From Myxococcus sp. RHSTA-1-4 (GTDB lineage: Bacteria > Myxococcota > Myxococcia > Myxococcales > Myxococcaceae): a DNA stretch of 64,000 bases. The notes beneath the pieces were generated by a model. The model worked only from the letters and a program-made list of their open reading frames with translations, did not search any database and was not told the DNA's origin. The position numbers and the translations under genes are program-made. Below, piece after piece: positions 44,245-52,621 of this stretch; positions within the stretch are counted from its first letter, which is position 1; each line of letters opens with the position of its first letter. The stretch is from NCBI RefSeq assembly GCF_020037125.1, contig NZ_JAIQDG010000030.1, forward strand, positions 1 to 64,000, given 5' to 3'.

Positions 44245-44670
44245 TCACGGCTCGTCGATGTACTGCGTCTGCAGCTTCGCGAAGACGCGGTCGGCGATGC
44301 CCTTGTATTTCATCCGCTCGATGAGCGGCTGCAGGTCACCCTTCATGGAGATGCGGCGCTTGAGCACCGCCTCCACCGGGTCCAGCGTCCCCTTCAGGAG
44401 CTGCTTCCACACGCTGTAGGGCGCGCGCGCCAGGTAGACGGGCTCCAGCTCGTCCAGGTCGTCCGGATCCGGCAGCACGCGGGCCTTCTCGATGCGGCAG
44501 TCCCCGGGGACGACGTGCACCACGAAGGACTTCGCCAGCTTGCCCGGCTCGGCCTCCACCACCGCTCCGAAGTCGCCCTTCCAGCCCTTGCCGGCCACGG
44601 CGCACTCGGGGTCCTCATTGGTGAGCCGGACGGCCTCGTCCAGCCACTCCTTCGACGGAAATCTAGGCAT
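44245..44670 (-). CDS. SCP2-like sterol/lipid-binding domain protein
   Basis: The 141-residue cytoplasmic protein has the SCP2 outline: an N-terminal helix (PSKEWLDEAVRLTNED), a five-stranded sheet (GKGWKGDFGAVVEAEPGK, AKSFVVHVVPGDCRIEKARV) and the C-terminal helices WKQLLKGTLDPVEAVLKRRI and MKGDLQPLIERMKY. The hydrophobic pocket of this fold binds lipids or acyl chains. It sits between an Hsp70-like gene (12 nt upstream) and a small coiled-coil gene. Its partner and ligand are unknown. Confidence 0.8.
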   Translation of the reverse strand: MPRFPSKEWLDEAVRLTNEDPECAVAGKGWKGDFGAVVEAEPGKLAKSFVVHVVPGDCRIEKARVLPDPDDLDELEPVYLARAPYSVWKQLLKGTLDPVEAVLKRRISMKGDLQPLIERMKYKGIADRVFAKLQTQYIDEP

Positions 44671-44682
44671 CTCGCCTCCTCC

Positions 44683-46299
44683 CTAACCCCTCCGGAAGAT
44701 GCTCCCGATACGGGACAGCAGCCCTCCGTTGTCGCTCCCGCTGCCGGCGCTGGGGCCCTGCGGCGAGTTGCGCGCGGCGGCCTCCTGGAGGGCCCGCTTG
44801 AGCTGCTCCGGTGTGTCGCGCGTGGCGAGGTCCACCTTGCGCATGCCGCTGGCCTCCTCCACCGTCACCTGGAGCAGGCACTCCTCGGTGAGGCGGAAGT
44901 CGATCTTCCGGCCCGCGACGGCCGAGGGCACGCGCACGGTGCCCAGGTACTCGTTGTCCACCAGCAGGTCGCTGTCGCCCTGGTAGATGTCCAGCTCGAT
45001 GAAGGGCGAGCCCGGCTCCTTCGGCGGAGGCAGGCGGAAGCTCTTCACCAGGGGGATGAGCGAGTTCTTCTCGATGATGCGCTTCACGCGCCCGTTGGGC
45101 AGCGCGTAGCCGATGGGCATGGACAGCGCGTCCAGCAGCGTCACCGCGTCGATGCTGCCCAGCGAATCGCCCAGCAGCGCCGCGCCCAGGGCCACGCACT
45201 CGTCCGGGTGGACGCCCTTGCGCGGCGGCTTGCCGAAGTGCGCTTGGATCTTCTGCTGCACCAGCGGCATGCGGCTCTGGCCGCCCACCAGGATGATCTC
45301 GTCGATCTCCGAGCGGGCGATGCCCTTCTCCTCCAGCACCCGGTCGCAGATGTCGAAGGTGCGGTCCACCAGGTCGCCGGTGAGGCTGTTGAGGAACTCG
45401 CGCGTCAGGGGGATGCGCAGGTCCAGCGGCTTGCCCTTGCGCTCGTCGATGAAGGGCAGGTCGATGACGACGTTGGGGATGAGCGTCAGGTCGATCTTCG
45501 CCGCCTCGGCCGCGTTCTTGATGCGCTGGAGGGCGATGGGGTTCTCCGTGAGGTCGACCTTGTTCTCCTCGCGGAAGCGCTCCAGCACGTACTCCATGAT
45601 GCGGTTGTCGAAGTCCGTGCCGCCCAGGAAGGTGTCGCCGCCGGTGGCCAGCACCTCGAAGACGTTGCCGGCCAGGTGCAGCACGGACACGTCGAAGGTG
45701 CCACCGCCCAGGTCGTAGACGAGGACCTTCTGGTCCAGGCCCCGGTTGAAGCCGTAGGCGAGCGCCGCCGCGGTGGGCTCGTTGACGATGCGCTTGACGT
45801 CGAAGCCGGCCAGTTTCCCGGCTTCCTTCACCGCGTTGCGCTGGTTGTCGTTGTAGTAGGCCGGGACGGAGATGACCGCCGCGTCGATGGGGCCGCCGAG
45901 GAACTGCTCGGCGATGGTCTTCACCTGCGCCAGCACGAAGCTGGACACCTGGGGCAGCGTGTACAGCTTGCCGCCCAGCATCACCGCCGCGTCCCCGTTG
46001 GGGCCCTCGACGATGTCGTAGGGGAAGTAGCTCTTGAGGTCCTCGACGGCCTTGGAGTTGTACTTCCGTCCGATCAACCGTTTCGTCCCCCAGAGGGTGT
46101 TCCGGGGGTTGGTGACCATCTGATCCTTGGCCACCCCGCCCACCATCAGATCTCCACGGGATGACAGGGCGACCACGGACGGCAGGGTGAGGTTGCCGCG
46201 GTCCGTGGGAACGATCTTCGGGATGCGGTTGCGCACGGAGGCCACCAGCGTGTTGGTGGTGCCCAGGTCAATCCCGACGATGCGAGGTCTGTCCGCCAT
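44683..46299 (-). CDS. short Hsp70/DnaK-like chaperone
   Basis: The 538-residue protein has a full Hsp70 nucleotide-binding domain (IVGIDLGTTNT, SVPAYYNDNQR, VNEPTAAALAYG, VYDLGGGTFDVSV, EIILVGGQSRMP). A beta-sandwich substrate domain follows (ALPNGRVKRIIEKNSLIPL). It ends about 80-100 residues earlier than canonical DnaK, lacking most of the helical lid and the EEVD-like tail, and finishes in LLSRIGSIFRRG. It is therefore a specialised paralogue, not the housekeeping DnaK. The ATG at 46299 starts at the usual place before the phosphate-binding loop. The operon continues with the SCP2-like and coiled-coil genes. Confidence 0.9.
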   Translation of the reverse strand: MADRPRIVGIDLGTTNTLVASVRNRIPKIVPTDRGNLTLPSVVALSSRGDLMVGGVAKDQMVTNPRNTLWGTKRLIGRKYNSKAVEDLKSYFPYDIVEGPNGDAAVMLGGKLYTLPQVSSFVLAQVKTIAEQFLGGPIDAAVISVPAYYNDNQRNAVKEAGKLAGFDVKRIVNEPTAAALAYGFNRGLDQKVLVYDLGGGTFDVSVLHLAGNVFEVLATGGDTFLGGTDFDNRIMEYVLERFREENKVDLTENPIALQRIKNAAEAAKIDLTLIPNVVIDLPFIDERKGKPLDLRIPLTREFLNSLTGDLVDRTFDICDRVLEEKGIARSEIDEIILVGGQSRMPLVQQKIQAHFGKPPRKGVHPDECVALGAALLGDSLGSIDAVTLLDALSMPIGYALPNGRVKRIIEKNSLIPLVKSFRLPPPKEPGSPFIELDIYQGDSDLLVDNEYLGTVRVPSAVAGRKIDFRLTEECLLQVTVEEASGMRKVDLATRDTPEQLKRALQEAAARNSPQGPSAGSGSDNGGLLSRIGSIFRRG

Positions 46300-46389
46300 G
46301 AAGTTGAGGGGGCGAAGCCAGTTGGAGGCGCGCCTGCACCTACTGTCTATCACGTCGCGCCCTCGCGTGCGCGTTTCTGGGCGTCCGCC

Positions 46390-48498
46390 TCAGTCCTCTG
46401 CGTCCGTCCCCGACACCAGGGGCCCGCTCGCCCCCTGGGGTGGGGCGTCCCGGGCCGACGGTCCTCCGGCCTCCCCTGGCGCCGCCTCCACGGTGGCCAG
46501 GACGAGCCGATCATAGGGGGCGCCCTCCCCCGCCGGCAGCTCCTCGATGAAACGGGACACCCTCAGGAGGATGCGGTCCCCCTCCCGGGGCTGCACGGTC
46601 AGGGGGTACACCAGCGCCAGCTCGTCCCGGGCCCGCGTCAGGGCCACATAGAACAGCCGGCGCTCCTCCTCTTCCTCTTCCGCCGACCGGGCGGCCAGCG
46701 ACAGGGGGAAGCGGCCATCCGCCAGCCAGAGGACGAAGACGGCCCGCCATTCCAGCCCCTTGGCCTGATGCACGGTGGACAGCGTCAGGTACTCGTCCGG
46801 CGCGTCGGCGCCCAGGGCCTCCTCCGCGGCGAACTCCGACACCAGGGCGATTTCCGTCAGGAAGCGCGGCAGGTCCTCGAAGCGGCTGGCGAAGAGTGCC
46901 AGCTGCCGGATGTCATCCTCCCGCTGCTCCTCCTCCGTGAACTCCGCCTTCAGGTACTCCGCGTAGCCGCCGGCCAGCACGTCCTCTATCAACACTCCCG
47001 GTGTGAGTACCGCCCCCGGCCGGGTCAGCCGCGCCATCAGGTCCGCGAAGCGCTGGAAGCCCTTCTGCGCCTTGCGGGGCAGGTGCCCGCGGACGTCGTC
47101 ATGGGCCAGCGCCTCCGCCCAGGCAGTCCCCTCCGGTAGCGTGCGCAGCGACGTCCACAGGTGCTCCGTCGTCGCCGGGCCGACTCCCGGCACCCGCCGC
47201 ACCACCCTCTTGAAGGCCAGCTCGTCCCCGGCGTTGTTCACCAGCTTGAGGTAGGCGAGCACGTCCTTGATGTGGGACTGCTCGAAGAAGCGCACCCCGG
47301 AGCGCACCCGGAAGGGAATGCCGCGGCGGGCCAGCTCCAGTTGCAGCTCCAAGGAGTGGCTGTGGGCGCGGTAGAGGACGGCCATGGCCTCCAGGGACAG
47401 CCCCTCGTCGCGCAGCTCCAGGATGCGCTGCGCCACGAAGGTGGCCTGCTCGTCCGCGTCCCGGGTGGGGACCACCACGGGCATGACTCCGGAGGGACGC
47501 GCGGCGGTGAGCTCCTTGGGGAACTGCCGCTCGTTGCGGGAAATGGAGGCGTTGGCCAGCCGGAGGATCTCCGGCGTGGAGCGGTAGTTGCGCGTGAGGG
47601 TGTAGACGGCGCAGCCGGGATAGCGCTCGGGGAAGCCGATGATGTTGGTGAAGTCCGCGCCGCGGAAGCTGTAGATGGACTGGCAGTCGTCGCCCACCAC
47701 CGTCAGGTCCTTGCGCGCTCCTGCGAGCAGGTCCACCAGGTCTCCCTGGAGCCGGTTGGTGTCCTGGTACTCGTCCACCAGGACGCAGTGGAAGCGCTCG
47801 GTGAGCTGCGCGCGGATGTCGTCGTGCTGGGTCAGCAGCCGCTTGAGGTGGAGCAGCAGGTCGTCGAAGTCCATCAGGTGCATCTGCGCCTTGCGCTGCT
47901 GGTAGCGCGCGGCGGTGGCGAGCACCTCGGGGGCCAGGGGGAGGAACTGGGGGCGGCGGTCCACCAGCACCTGGGACACGGGCTGCTGGAGGTTGGTGGC
48001 CATGGACACCAGGTCCAGCACCAGCTCCGGGCGGGGGAAGCGCTTGTCGCTCTTGAGCTTGCGCTCGGCGATGCACGTCACCATCAAGTCCCGTGCGTCC
48101 TCGCGGTCCAGCACGGTGAAGCTCGTGGAGAAGCCCAGCGCGCCCGCGTGCTGGCGCAGCAGCACGTGCGCGGCATGGTGGAAGGTGCCGCCGAGGATGC
48201 GCCGCACGTCCGCGAAGGAGCCGGCCAGCTCCTCCACCCGCCGCGTCATCTCCCGCGCGGCCTTGTTGGTGAAGGTGAGCAGGAGGATGCCCTCGGGAGG
48301 CACGCCCCGCTCCAGCAGGCGCGCCACGCGGAAGGTGAGCGTGCGCGTCTTGCCGGAGCCCGCGCCGGCGATGACGAGCACCGGCCCCTCCCCCGCCTCC
48401 ACCGCCTGGAGCTGCTCCTCGTTGAGGAGGGCGGCGTAGTCGATGCGCGGCGAGGGCTTCGCCGGAGCGACCTTGAGCGTGTAGGTGCGCGTGGCCAT
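46390..48498 (-). CDS. UvrD/PcrA-type superfamily 1 DNA helicase
   Basis: The 702-residue protein contains all SF1A helicase motifs: LNEEQLQAVEAGEGPVLVIA, Walker A AGAGSGKT, LLTFTNKAAREM, motif II DEYQDTN, GDDCQSIYSFRGADF, LTRNYRST, TVHQAKGLEW and YVALTRARDEL. Enzymes of this family unwind DNA 3'-5' in repair and replication restart. The ATG at 48498 opens just before the first motif; the longer frame to 48999 is not coding in character. It is a normal-length member without nuclease or zinc-binding tail. Confidence 0.93.
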   Translation of the reverse strand: MATRTYTLKVAPAKPSPRIDYAALLNEEQLQAVEAGEGPVLVIAGAGSGKTRTLTFRVARLLERGVPPEGILLLTFTNKAAREMTRRVEELAGSFADVRRILGGTFHHAAHVLLRQHAGALGFSTSFTVLDREDARDLMVTCIAERKLKSDKRFPRPELVLDLVSMATNLQQPVSQVLVDRRPQFLPLAPEVLATAARYQQRKAQMHLMDFDDLLLHLKRLLTQHDDIRAQLTERFHCVLVDEYQDTNRLQGDLVDLLAGARKDLTVVGDDCQSIYSFRGADFTNIIGFPERYPGCAVYTLTRNYRSTPEILRLANASISRNERQFPKELTAARPSGVMPVVVPTRDADEQATFVAQRILELRDEGLSLEAMAVLYRAHSHSLELQLELARRGIPFRVRSGVRFFEQSHIKDVLAYLKLVNNAGDELAFKRVVRRVPGVGPATTEHLWTSLRTLPEGTAWAEALAHDDVRGHLPRKAQKGFQRFADLMARLTRPGAVLTPGVLIEDVLAGGYAEYLKAEFTEEEQREDDIRQLALFASRFEDLPRFLTEIALVSEFAAEEALGADAPDEYLTLSTVHQAKGLEWRAVFVLWLADGRFPLSLAARSAEEEEEERRLFYVALTRARDELALVYPLTVQPREGDRILLRVSRFIEELPAGEGAPYDRLVLATVEAAPGEAGGPSARDAPPQGASGPLVSGTDAED

Positions 48499-48542
48499 GG
48501 GGCGGGGAACTCTAACCGCACCGCCCTTCACGGACACGTGGA

Positions 48543-50237
48543 TCAGGGCGCCGGCTTCAGGGCCGTCAGCCGGGCCGCCGCGGCCTCCCGGACCTGGGGG
48601 GATGGATCCCGCTCCCTCGCCAGCTCGAGCAGCATCCGCCCCACCTGCTGGGGCAGCTTCGGGCCCACCGACTCCAGCGCCGCCGTGCGCTCCTTCACCG
48701 CGCTGTCCAGGCGCTCTCGCACGGACTGATCCGCGCAGGTGCGCACGCCGGGCGACTGCTGGCGCAGGAGCAATTCCGCGTCCGCCAGCCGGGCCTCGGC
48801 CAGTCGCTTCGCCTCCGCCGCCCTGCGCTCGAACTCGGCCAGGTCCTCGGGGAACTCGGTGGTGGCCGCGCGGGCGCGGGCAATGGCCTCCGAGGCGAAG
48901 CGCGCGTTGACGGCCGCCGCGCAGAGCAGCCGCGCCGACGCCAGAGGCACCTGTCCCTCGGGTGTCACGGCCTCCTCGCGCGCCACGTCCAGGGCCCACA
49001 GCGCGAGTTGCCGCGCCGCCACCGCCGCGGAGAAGTGCTGGCGCCGCTCCTCGCGGATCCGCACCCAGCGGCGCAGCACCACGGGGTCCGTCGCGCCGCC
49101 CTCGACGGAGCGCTGGTACTCGGTGGACGCGAGGGCGAGCTGGCCGGACAGGTCCAGCAGCACCGCCACCGTGAGGTACATCTCCGCGCTGCTCGCGCGC
49201 TCGCGCAGCGCGTCCAGGCGCGAGGCCACCTCGTACTCCGCCACCGGGCGAGGCAACGCGGACAACACCGTGCGCAGGGACTCCAACGCGTTCTGGCGGA
49301 TCAGCGGGTTGCGCGCGGTGCGCAGCGCGTCCAGCAGGGGATCAATGGTGCGCACGGAGACGTGCTGTCCCAGCTCCTCCGCCGCCTGCCAGCGGTCCAG
49401 CGGATCCGCCGTCACCAGCGCGCGCTTCAGGTCCTCCAGGTCGCGCAGGTAGTGCCCCACGTGCGCGGCGCGGGCCAGCGGCTCCGGGCGGGCCAACGCG
49501 GCGCGCTCGGCGCGGGCCCGGGCCAGCCGCTCGGGGAAGCGGGTCAGCTTCGGGCCCAGCGGATGCGCCTTCACCCGCGCCTCGGCCTCGTCCACGAGTC
49601 CGGAGACGAGCAGCCCCTCCACCTCCAGTTCCAGCAGCAGGACGCGCGCCTCCTCCCGGTGCGCGCCGGCGGGGAAGTCCTTGAGGTAGGCGAAGAGCCT
49701 GGACGCGCCCGCCGCCTTCGCCTGCGCGAAGGCCTGGCCGTCCAGGCGCGACTCCACCTCCAGGCGGCGCGGGTCGTCCGGCGACTCCCGCAGGTACTCC
49801 GCCAGCCGCCGCGGGTCCTCCGTGGTGGCCAGCTCGTGGGCCTCCGCCTGGGCCAGCAGGCGCTTCGCCTCGTCGCGCTGCGCGCCGTCCGGGTGCTCCT
49901 GGAGGAACTGGCGCCAGGCGGCCACCGTGCCCGCCTCCTTCGCCGTGTTGAAGCGCAGTCCCTCGAGCAGCGTCTTCGCGGTGCGCGCCTGCGCCGCCTC
50001 CGGGTACGCCTCCAGGAAGCGCTTGTAGGCAATCACCGTGTGCAGCCGCTTCGCCTCCTCGAACTCCAGCTCCTCCAGTCGCGCCTGGGCGGCGTCCGCG
50101 TCCGCGTGCTGGGGGTTCTCTCGCAGGAAGTCGCGGTACGCCTCCACGGTGTCCGCCCGCGCGGCGCGCTCATAGGGCGACGGGATGCAGCCGGTGGCCA
50201 GCAACAGGACGGCGAGGGCTCGACGGAGGGAGGCCAT
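48543..50237 (-). CDS. lipoprotein with TPR-like and HEAT-like helical repeats
   Basis: The 564-residue protein starts MASLRRALAVLLLATGC, with lipobox LATGC. Residues about 25-250 repeat a TPR-like helical unit (TVEAYRDFLRENPQHADADA, TVIAYKRFLEAYPEAAQA, TVAAWRQFLQEHPDGAQ). A middle part has HEAT-like units (TIDPLLDALRTARNPLIRQN), and the C-terminus is helical, closing with another HEAT-like pair (MLLELARERDPSPQVREAAA). It is a scaffold-like envelope protein of unknown role. The ATG at 50237 is preceded by GGGGGGA. It is 44 nt upstream of the helicase gene on the same strand. Confidence 0.85.
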   Translation of the reverse strand: MASLRRALAVLLLATGCIPSPYERAARADTVEAYRDFLRENPQHADADAAQARLEELEFEEAKRLHTVIAYKRFLEAYPEAAQARTAKTLLEGLRFNTAKEAGTVAAWRQFLQEHPDGAQRDEAKRLLAQAEAHELATTEDPRRLAEYLRESPDDPRRLEVESRLDGQAFAQAKAAGASRLFAYLKDFPAGAHREEARVLLLELEVEGLLVSGLVDEAEARVKAHPLGPKLTRFPERLARARAERAALARPEPLARAAHVGHYLRDLEDLKRALVTADPLDRWQAAEELGQHVSVRTIDPLLDALRTARNPLIRQNALESLRTVLSALPRPVAEYEVASRLDALRERASSAEMYLTVAVLLDLSGQLALASTEYQRSVEGGATDPVVLRRWVRIREERRQHFSAAVAARQLALWALDVAREEAVTPEGQVPLASARLLCAAAVNARFASEAIARARAATTEFPEDLAEFERRAAEAKRLAEARLADAELLLRQQSPGVRTCADQSVRERLDSAVKERTAALESVGPKLPQQVGRMLLELARERDPSPQVREAAAARLTALKPAP

Positions 50238-50372
50238 TCCCCCCAGCAATACCGCACCCGTGCCCCCCCGGAAACCCGAGCCGGAACGGCCGGTTGCCTG
50301 GGTGGTTTTTTTGACCACACACGGACTCCGGCCGAGCATGGCTGCCTCAGGACGCTACAGGGAGGTCGCTCC

Positions 50373-51230
50373 ATGAGGTCGGGTGTGCTGATCGGAATCC
50401 TCGCGATGCTGGCGACGGGCTGCGCCACCACGGGCGCGCCCCTGGAGCCCTGGCTGGACTCCTACACCCTCCGCTACCGGTCCGCCTCGCCGCCCGCCTT
50501 CCCCCGAGAGTCGCTCGCCAGCCCGGTGGCGCCGGAGAAGAAGCCGGAGCCCACGGCCCGCGCGGCGGTGGCGAAGAAGGCAGCGCCCCGCCCCGCGAAG
50601 AGCGGCGCCGTGAAGCCCACCGTGACTCCCGCGCGCGCCACCGTGGCCTCGCGCCCCACCGCCGGAGCCCGCGAGACGGTGCTCACCACGGCGCGCTCGC
50701 TCGTCGGCAAGCCGCAGGTGGTCCTCGACGGGCGGAAGTACCCCGCCGACTGCACCGGGCTCATCGAGGGCGTCTATGCCCAGGCCGGCGTCACCTTCCG
50801 GGGCACGCTCAAGCCCGGCGACAACGGAGTCACGGCGATGTACCGCCACGCCCGGGCGCGCGGCCGCGTGTACACGGAGGGCCGGCCCATCCCCGGGGAC
50901 CTCGTGTTCTTCCGCGAGACGTACGACCAGAATCGGGACGGCCGCCGCAATGACGGGCTCACCCACGTGGGCATCGTGGACGCGGTCGGCGCGGATGGCA
51001 CCGTCACCGTCATCCACCGCGTGCGCCGTGGCGTCGTCCGCTACCGGATGAACCTCGCCCGCCCCCACCTGCCGAGAGACCCGAAGACGGGCCAGGTGCT
51101 CAACGACCTGCTGCGCAACCCCGGCCCCAATCGTGAGCCGGTGCTCACCGGACAGCTCTTCGCCGCCTTCGGCAGCGTACTGCCCGTGGAGCCGGCAAGG
51201 ACGAAGCCGGTGCCGGTGGCCCTGCGGTAG
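50373..51230 (+). CDS. NlpC/P60-like lipoprotein, putative cell-wall peptidase
   Basis: The 285-residue protein starts MRSGVLIGILAMLATGC, a lipoprotein signal, followed by a Lys/Pro/Ala-rich linker to about residue 90. The C-terminal domain has YPADCTGLIEGVYAQAG, with the catalytic-type Cys, and GLTHVGIVDAVG, with the His, in the order and spacing of NlpC/P60 or CHAP-type cysteine peptidases. It would cleave peptide bonds in peptidoglycan. GGGAGG precedes the ATG at 50373. The gene diverges from the HEAT-like lipoprotein. Confidence 0.8.
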   Translation: MRSGVLIGILAMLATGCATTGAPLEPWLDSYTLRYRSASPPAFPRESLASPVAPEKKPEPTARAAVAKKAAPRPAKSGAVKPTVTPARATVASRPTAGARETVLTTARSLVGKPQVVLDGRKYPADCTGLIEGVYAQAGVTFRGTLKPGDNGVTAMYRHARARGRVYTEGRPIPGDLVFFRETYDQNRDGRRNDGLTHVGIVDAVGADGTVTVIHRVRRGVVRYRMNLARPHLPRDPKTGQVLNDLLRNPGPNREPVLTGQLFAAFGSVLPVEPARTKPVPVALR

Positions 51231-51271
51231 GCCACCCCACCCGCTCCGCAATCCCCGCTGGAGGAACGCCA

Positions 51272-52453
51272 TCAGGCGCGCGCGGTGCGGTCCCACGCGG
51301 CGCGCTGCGTGTTGCGCAGGAAGCGCCAGAAGCCCACGACGATGGCCAGGTTCATGGTGACGAAGTAGTAGGCCACCGAGGCCACCCGCTTCGCCGAGCC
51401 CCGCTTCAGGGCCTCCACCTTCCCCAGGTACGCCAGCGCATAGAAGAGCGCCTGCCCGAAGAGGGTGAGGCGGTAGAACACGCTGTCGAGCAGGAACACG
51501 TTGGCCACCAGCGCCAGCCCCATCAGCGCGGGCGCGCACCAGCGCAGAAGCTTGTGCGACCAGAAGGCGAACGCGGGGAACCCCGCCGTCGGCAGCAGCA
51601 GCCCCGGCACCATGCGCAGGCTCTGGAAGTTGCCCGCGGCGATGCGCGCCCGGCGGCCGAACTCCTTGTCGTAGTCCTCCGTCGTCTCCTCGTGCGCGAC
51701 GGCCGCCTCCTCGTAGACGACCTTGTAGCCCTTCTCCAGGATGCGCAGCGGAATCACGAAGTCGTCCACGATGGTGGACGGCGGCAGCGCCGTGAACAGG
51801 GTGCGCCGGATGGCATACAGGCCGCCGTTGGCCCCCACCACCGCGCCCCGCCGCCCCTCGTACATCTTGATGAGGGACTCGTAGTTCCAGTAGTCGCGCT
51901 CCTCGTAGTCCTGCTTCGTCGGGTTGTAGAGCCGGAGCTTCCCGCAGACGGCGCCCACCTCCGGGTCCTCGAAGTGGCGGACCAGCCGCTCGATGGCCTC
52001 CGGTTCAATCATCGTGTTGGCGTCCGAGAGGACCACGATGTCGCCCCTGGCCATGGGGATGCAGCGGTTGAGGACCGTCGTCTTGCCCGCGCGCGGCGCC
52101 GGGGACAGCCTCACCCGCGTGTCCGGGCACTCGCGGACGAGGTCATCCGTGCCGTCCGTGGAGCCGTCCGAGCCGATCAACACCTCGAACTTCTCCGCCG
52201 GGTACCGCAGGGCCAGGCTGTTCTCCAGCTTCTGCCGGATGCAGGACGCTTCGTTGTAGGCGGCCACCACCAGGCTCACCGAGGGCGTGGGCCCGCCCCC
52301 GCGAGCCGTCTGCCTGCCCCCTCCTCCACCCCGCATCGCCCGGACGTTCTGGGCCACCTGCGCCGCGCCATCCAGCACGAACAGGCTCAACGGGTAGAGA
52401 AAGTACGTGTGCGCGAGCAGCAGTGCGGCACACCAGAACAAGACCTCCGCCAT
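51272..52453 (-). CDS. membrane glycosyltransferase family 2
   Basis: The 393-residue protein has an N-terminal membrane helix (VLFWCAALLLAHTYFLYPLS), a GT-A domain and three or so C-terminal helices. Motifs are VAAYNEASCIRQKLENSLAL, IGSDGSTDGT, LSDANT in place of DxD, VGANGGLYAIRR and TIVDDFVIPLRI. The last part reads GRRARIAAGNFQ in place of QxxRW. It resembles poly-N-acetylglucosamine and cellulose-synthase-like GT2 enzymes, but no partner genes adjoin it. The ATG at 52453 has GGGAGG upstream. Confidence 0.88.
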   Translation of the reverse strand: MAEVLFWCAALLLAHTYFLYPLSLFVLDGAAQVAQNVRAMRGGGGGRQTARGGGPTPSVSLVVAAYNEASCIRQKLENSLALRYPAEKFEVLIGSDGSTDGTDDLVRECPDTRVRLSPAPRAGKTTVLNRCIPMARGDIVVLSDANTMIEPEAIERLVRHFEDPEVGAVCGKLRLYNPTKQDYEERDYWNYESLIKMYEGRRGAVVGANGGLYAIRRTLFTALPPSTIVDDFVIPLRILEKGYKVVYEEAAVAHEETTEDYDKEFGRRARIAAGNFQSLRMVPGLLLPTAGFPAFAFWSHKLLRWCAPALMGLALVANVFLLDSVFYRLTLFGQALFYALAYLGKVEALKRGSAKRVASVAYYFVTMNLAIVVGFWRFLRNTQRAAWDRTARA

Positions 52454-52621
52454 CGACCGTGCCTCCCGTCCCCATTCCTCGATGCCACACACGGATCGAG
52501 CAAAAGGTATGCCCTGCTTTCGGGAAGGCAATCCGCCCGGAATTCCTCCAACGGGCGGTGGAGTCGCGCGTGAGGGACTGGACTTTCTCCAGCCCGCGGG
52601 CACCAGGAAACGGTCGTCGTT

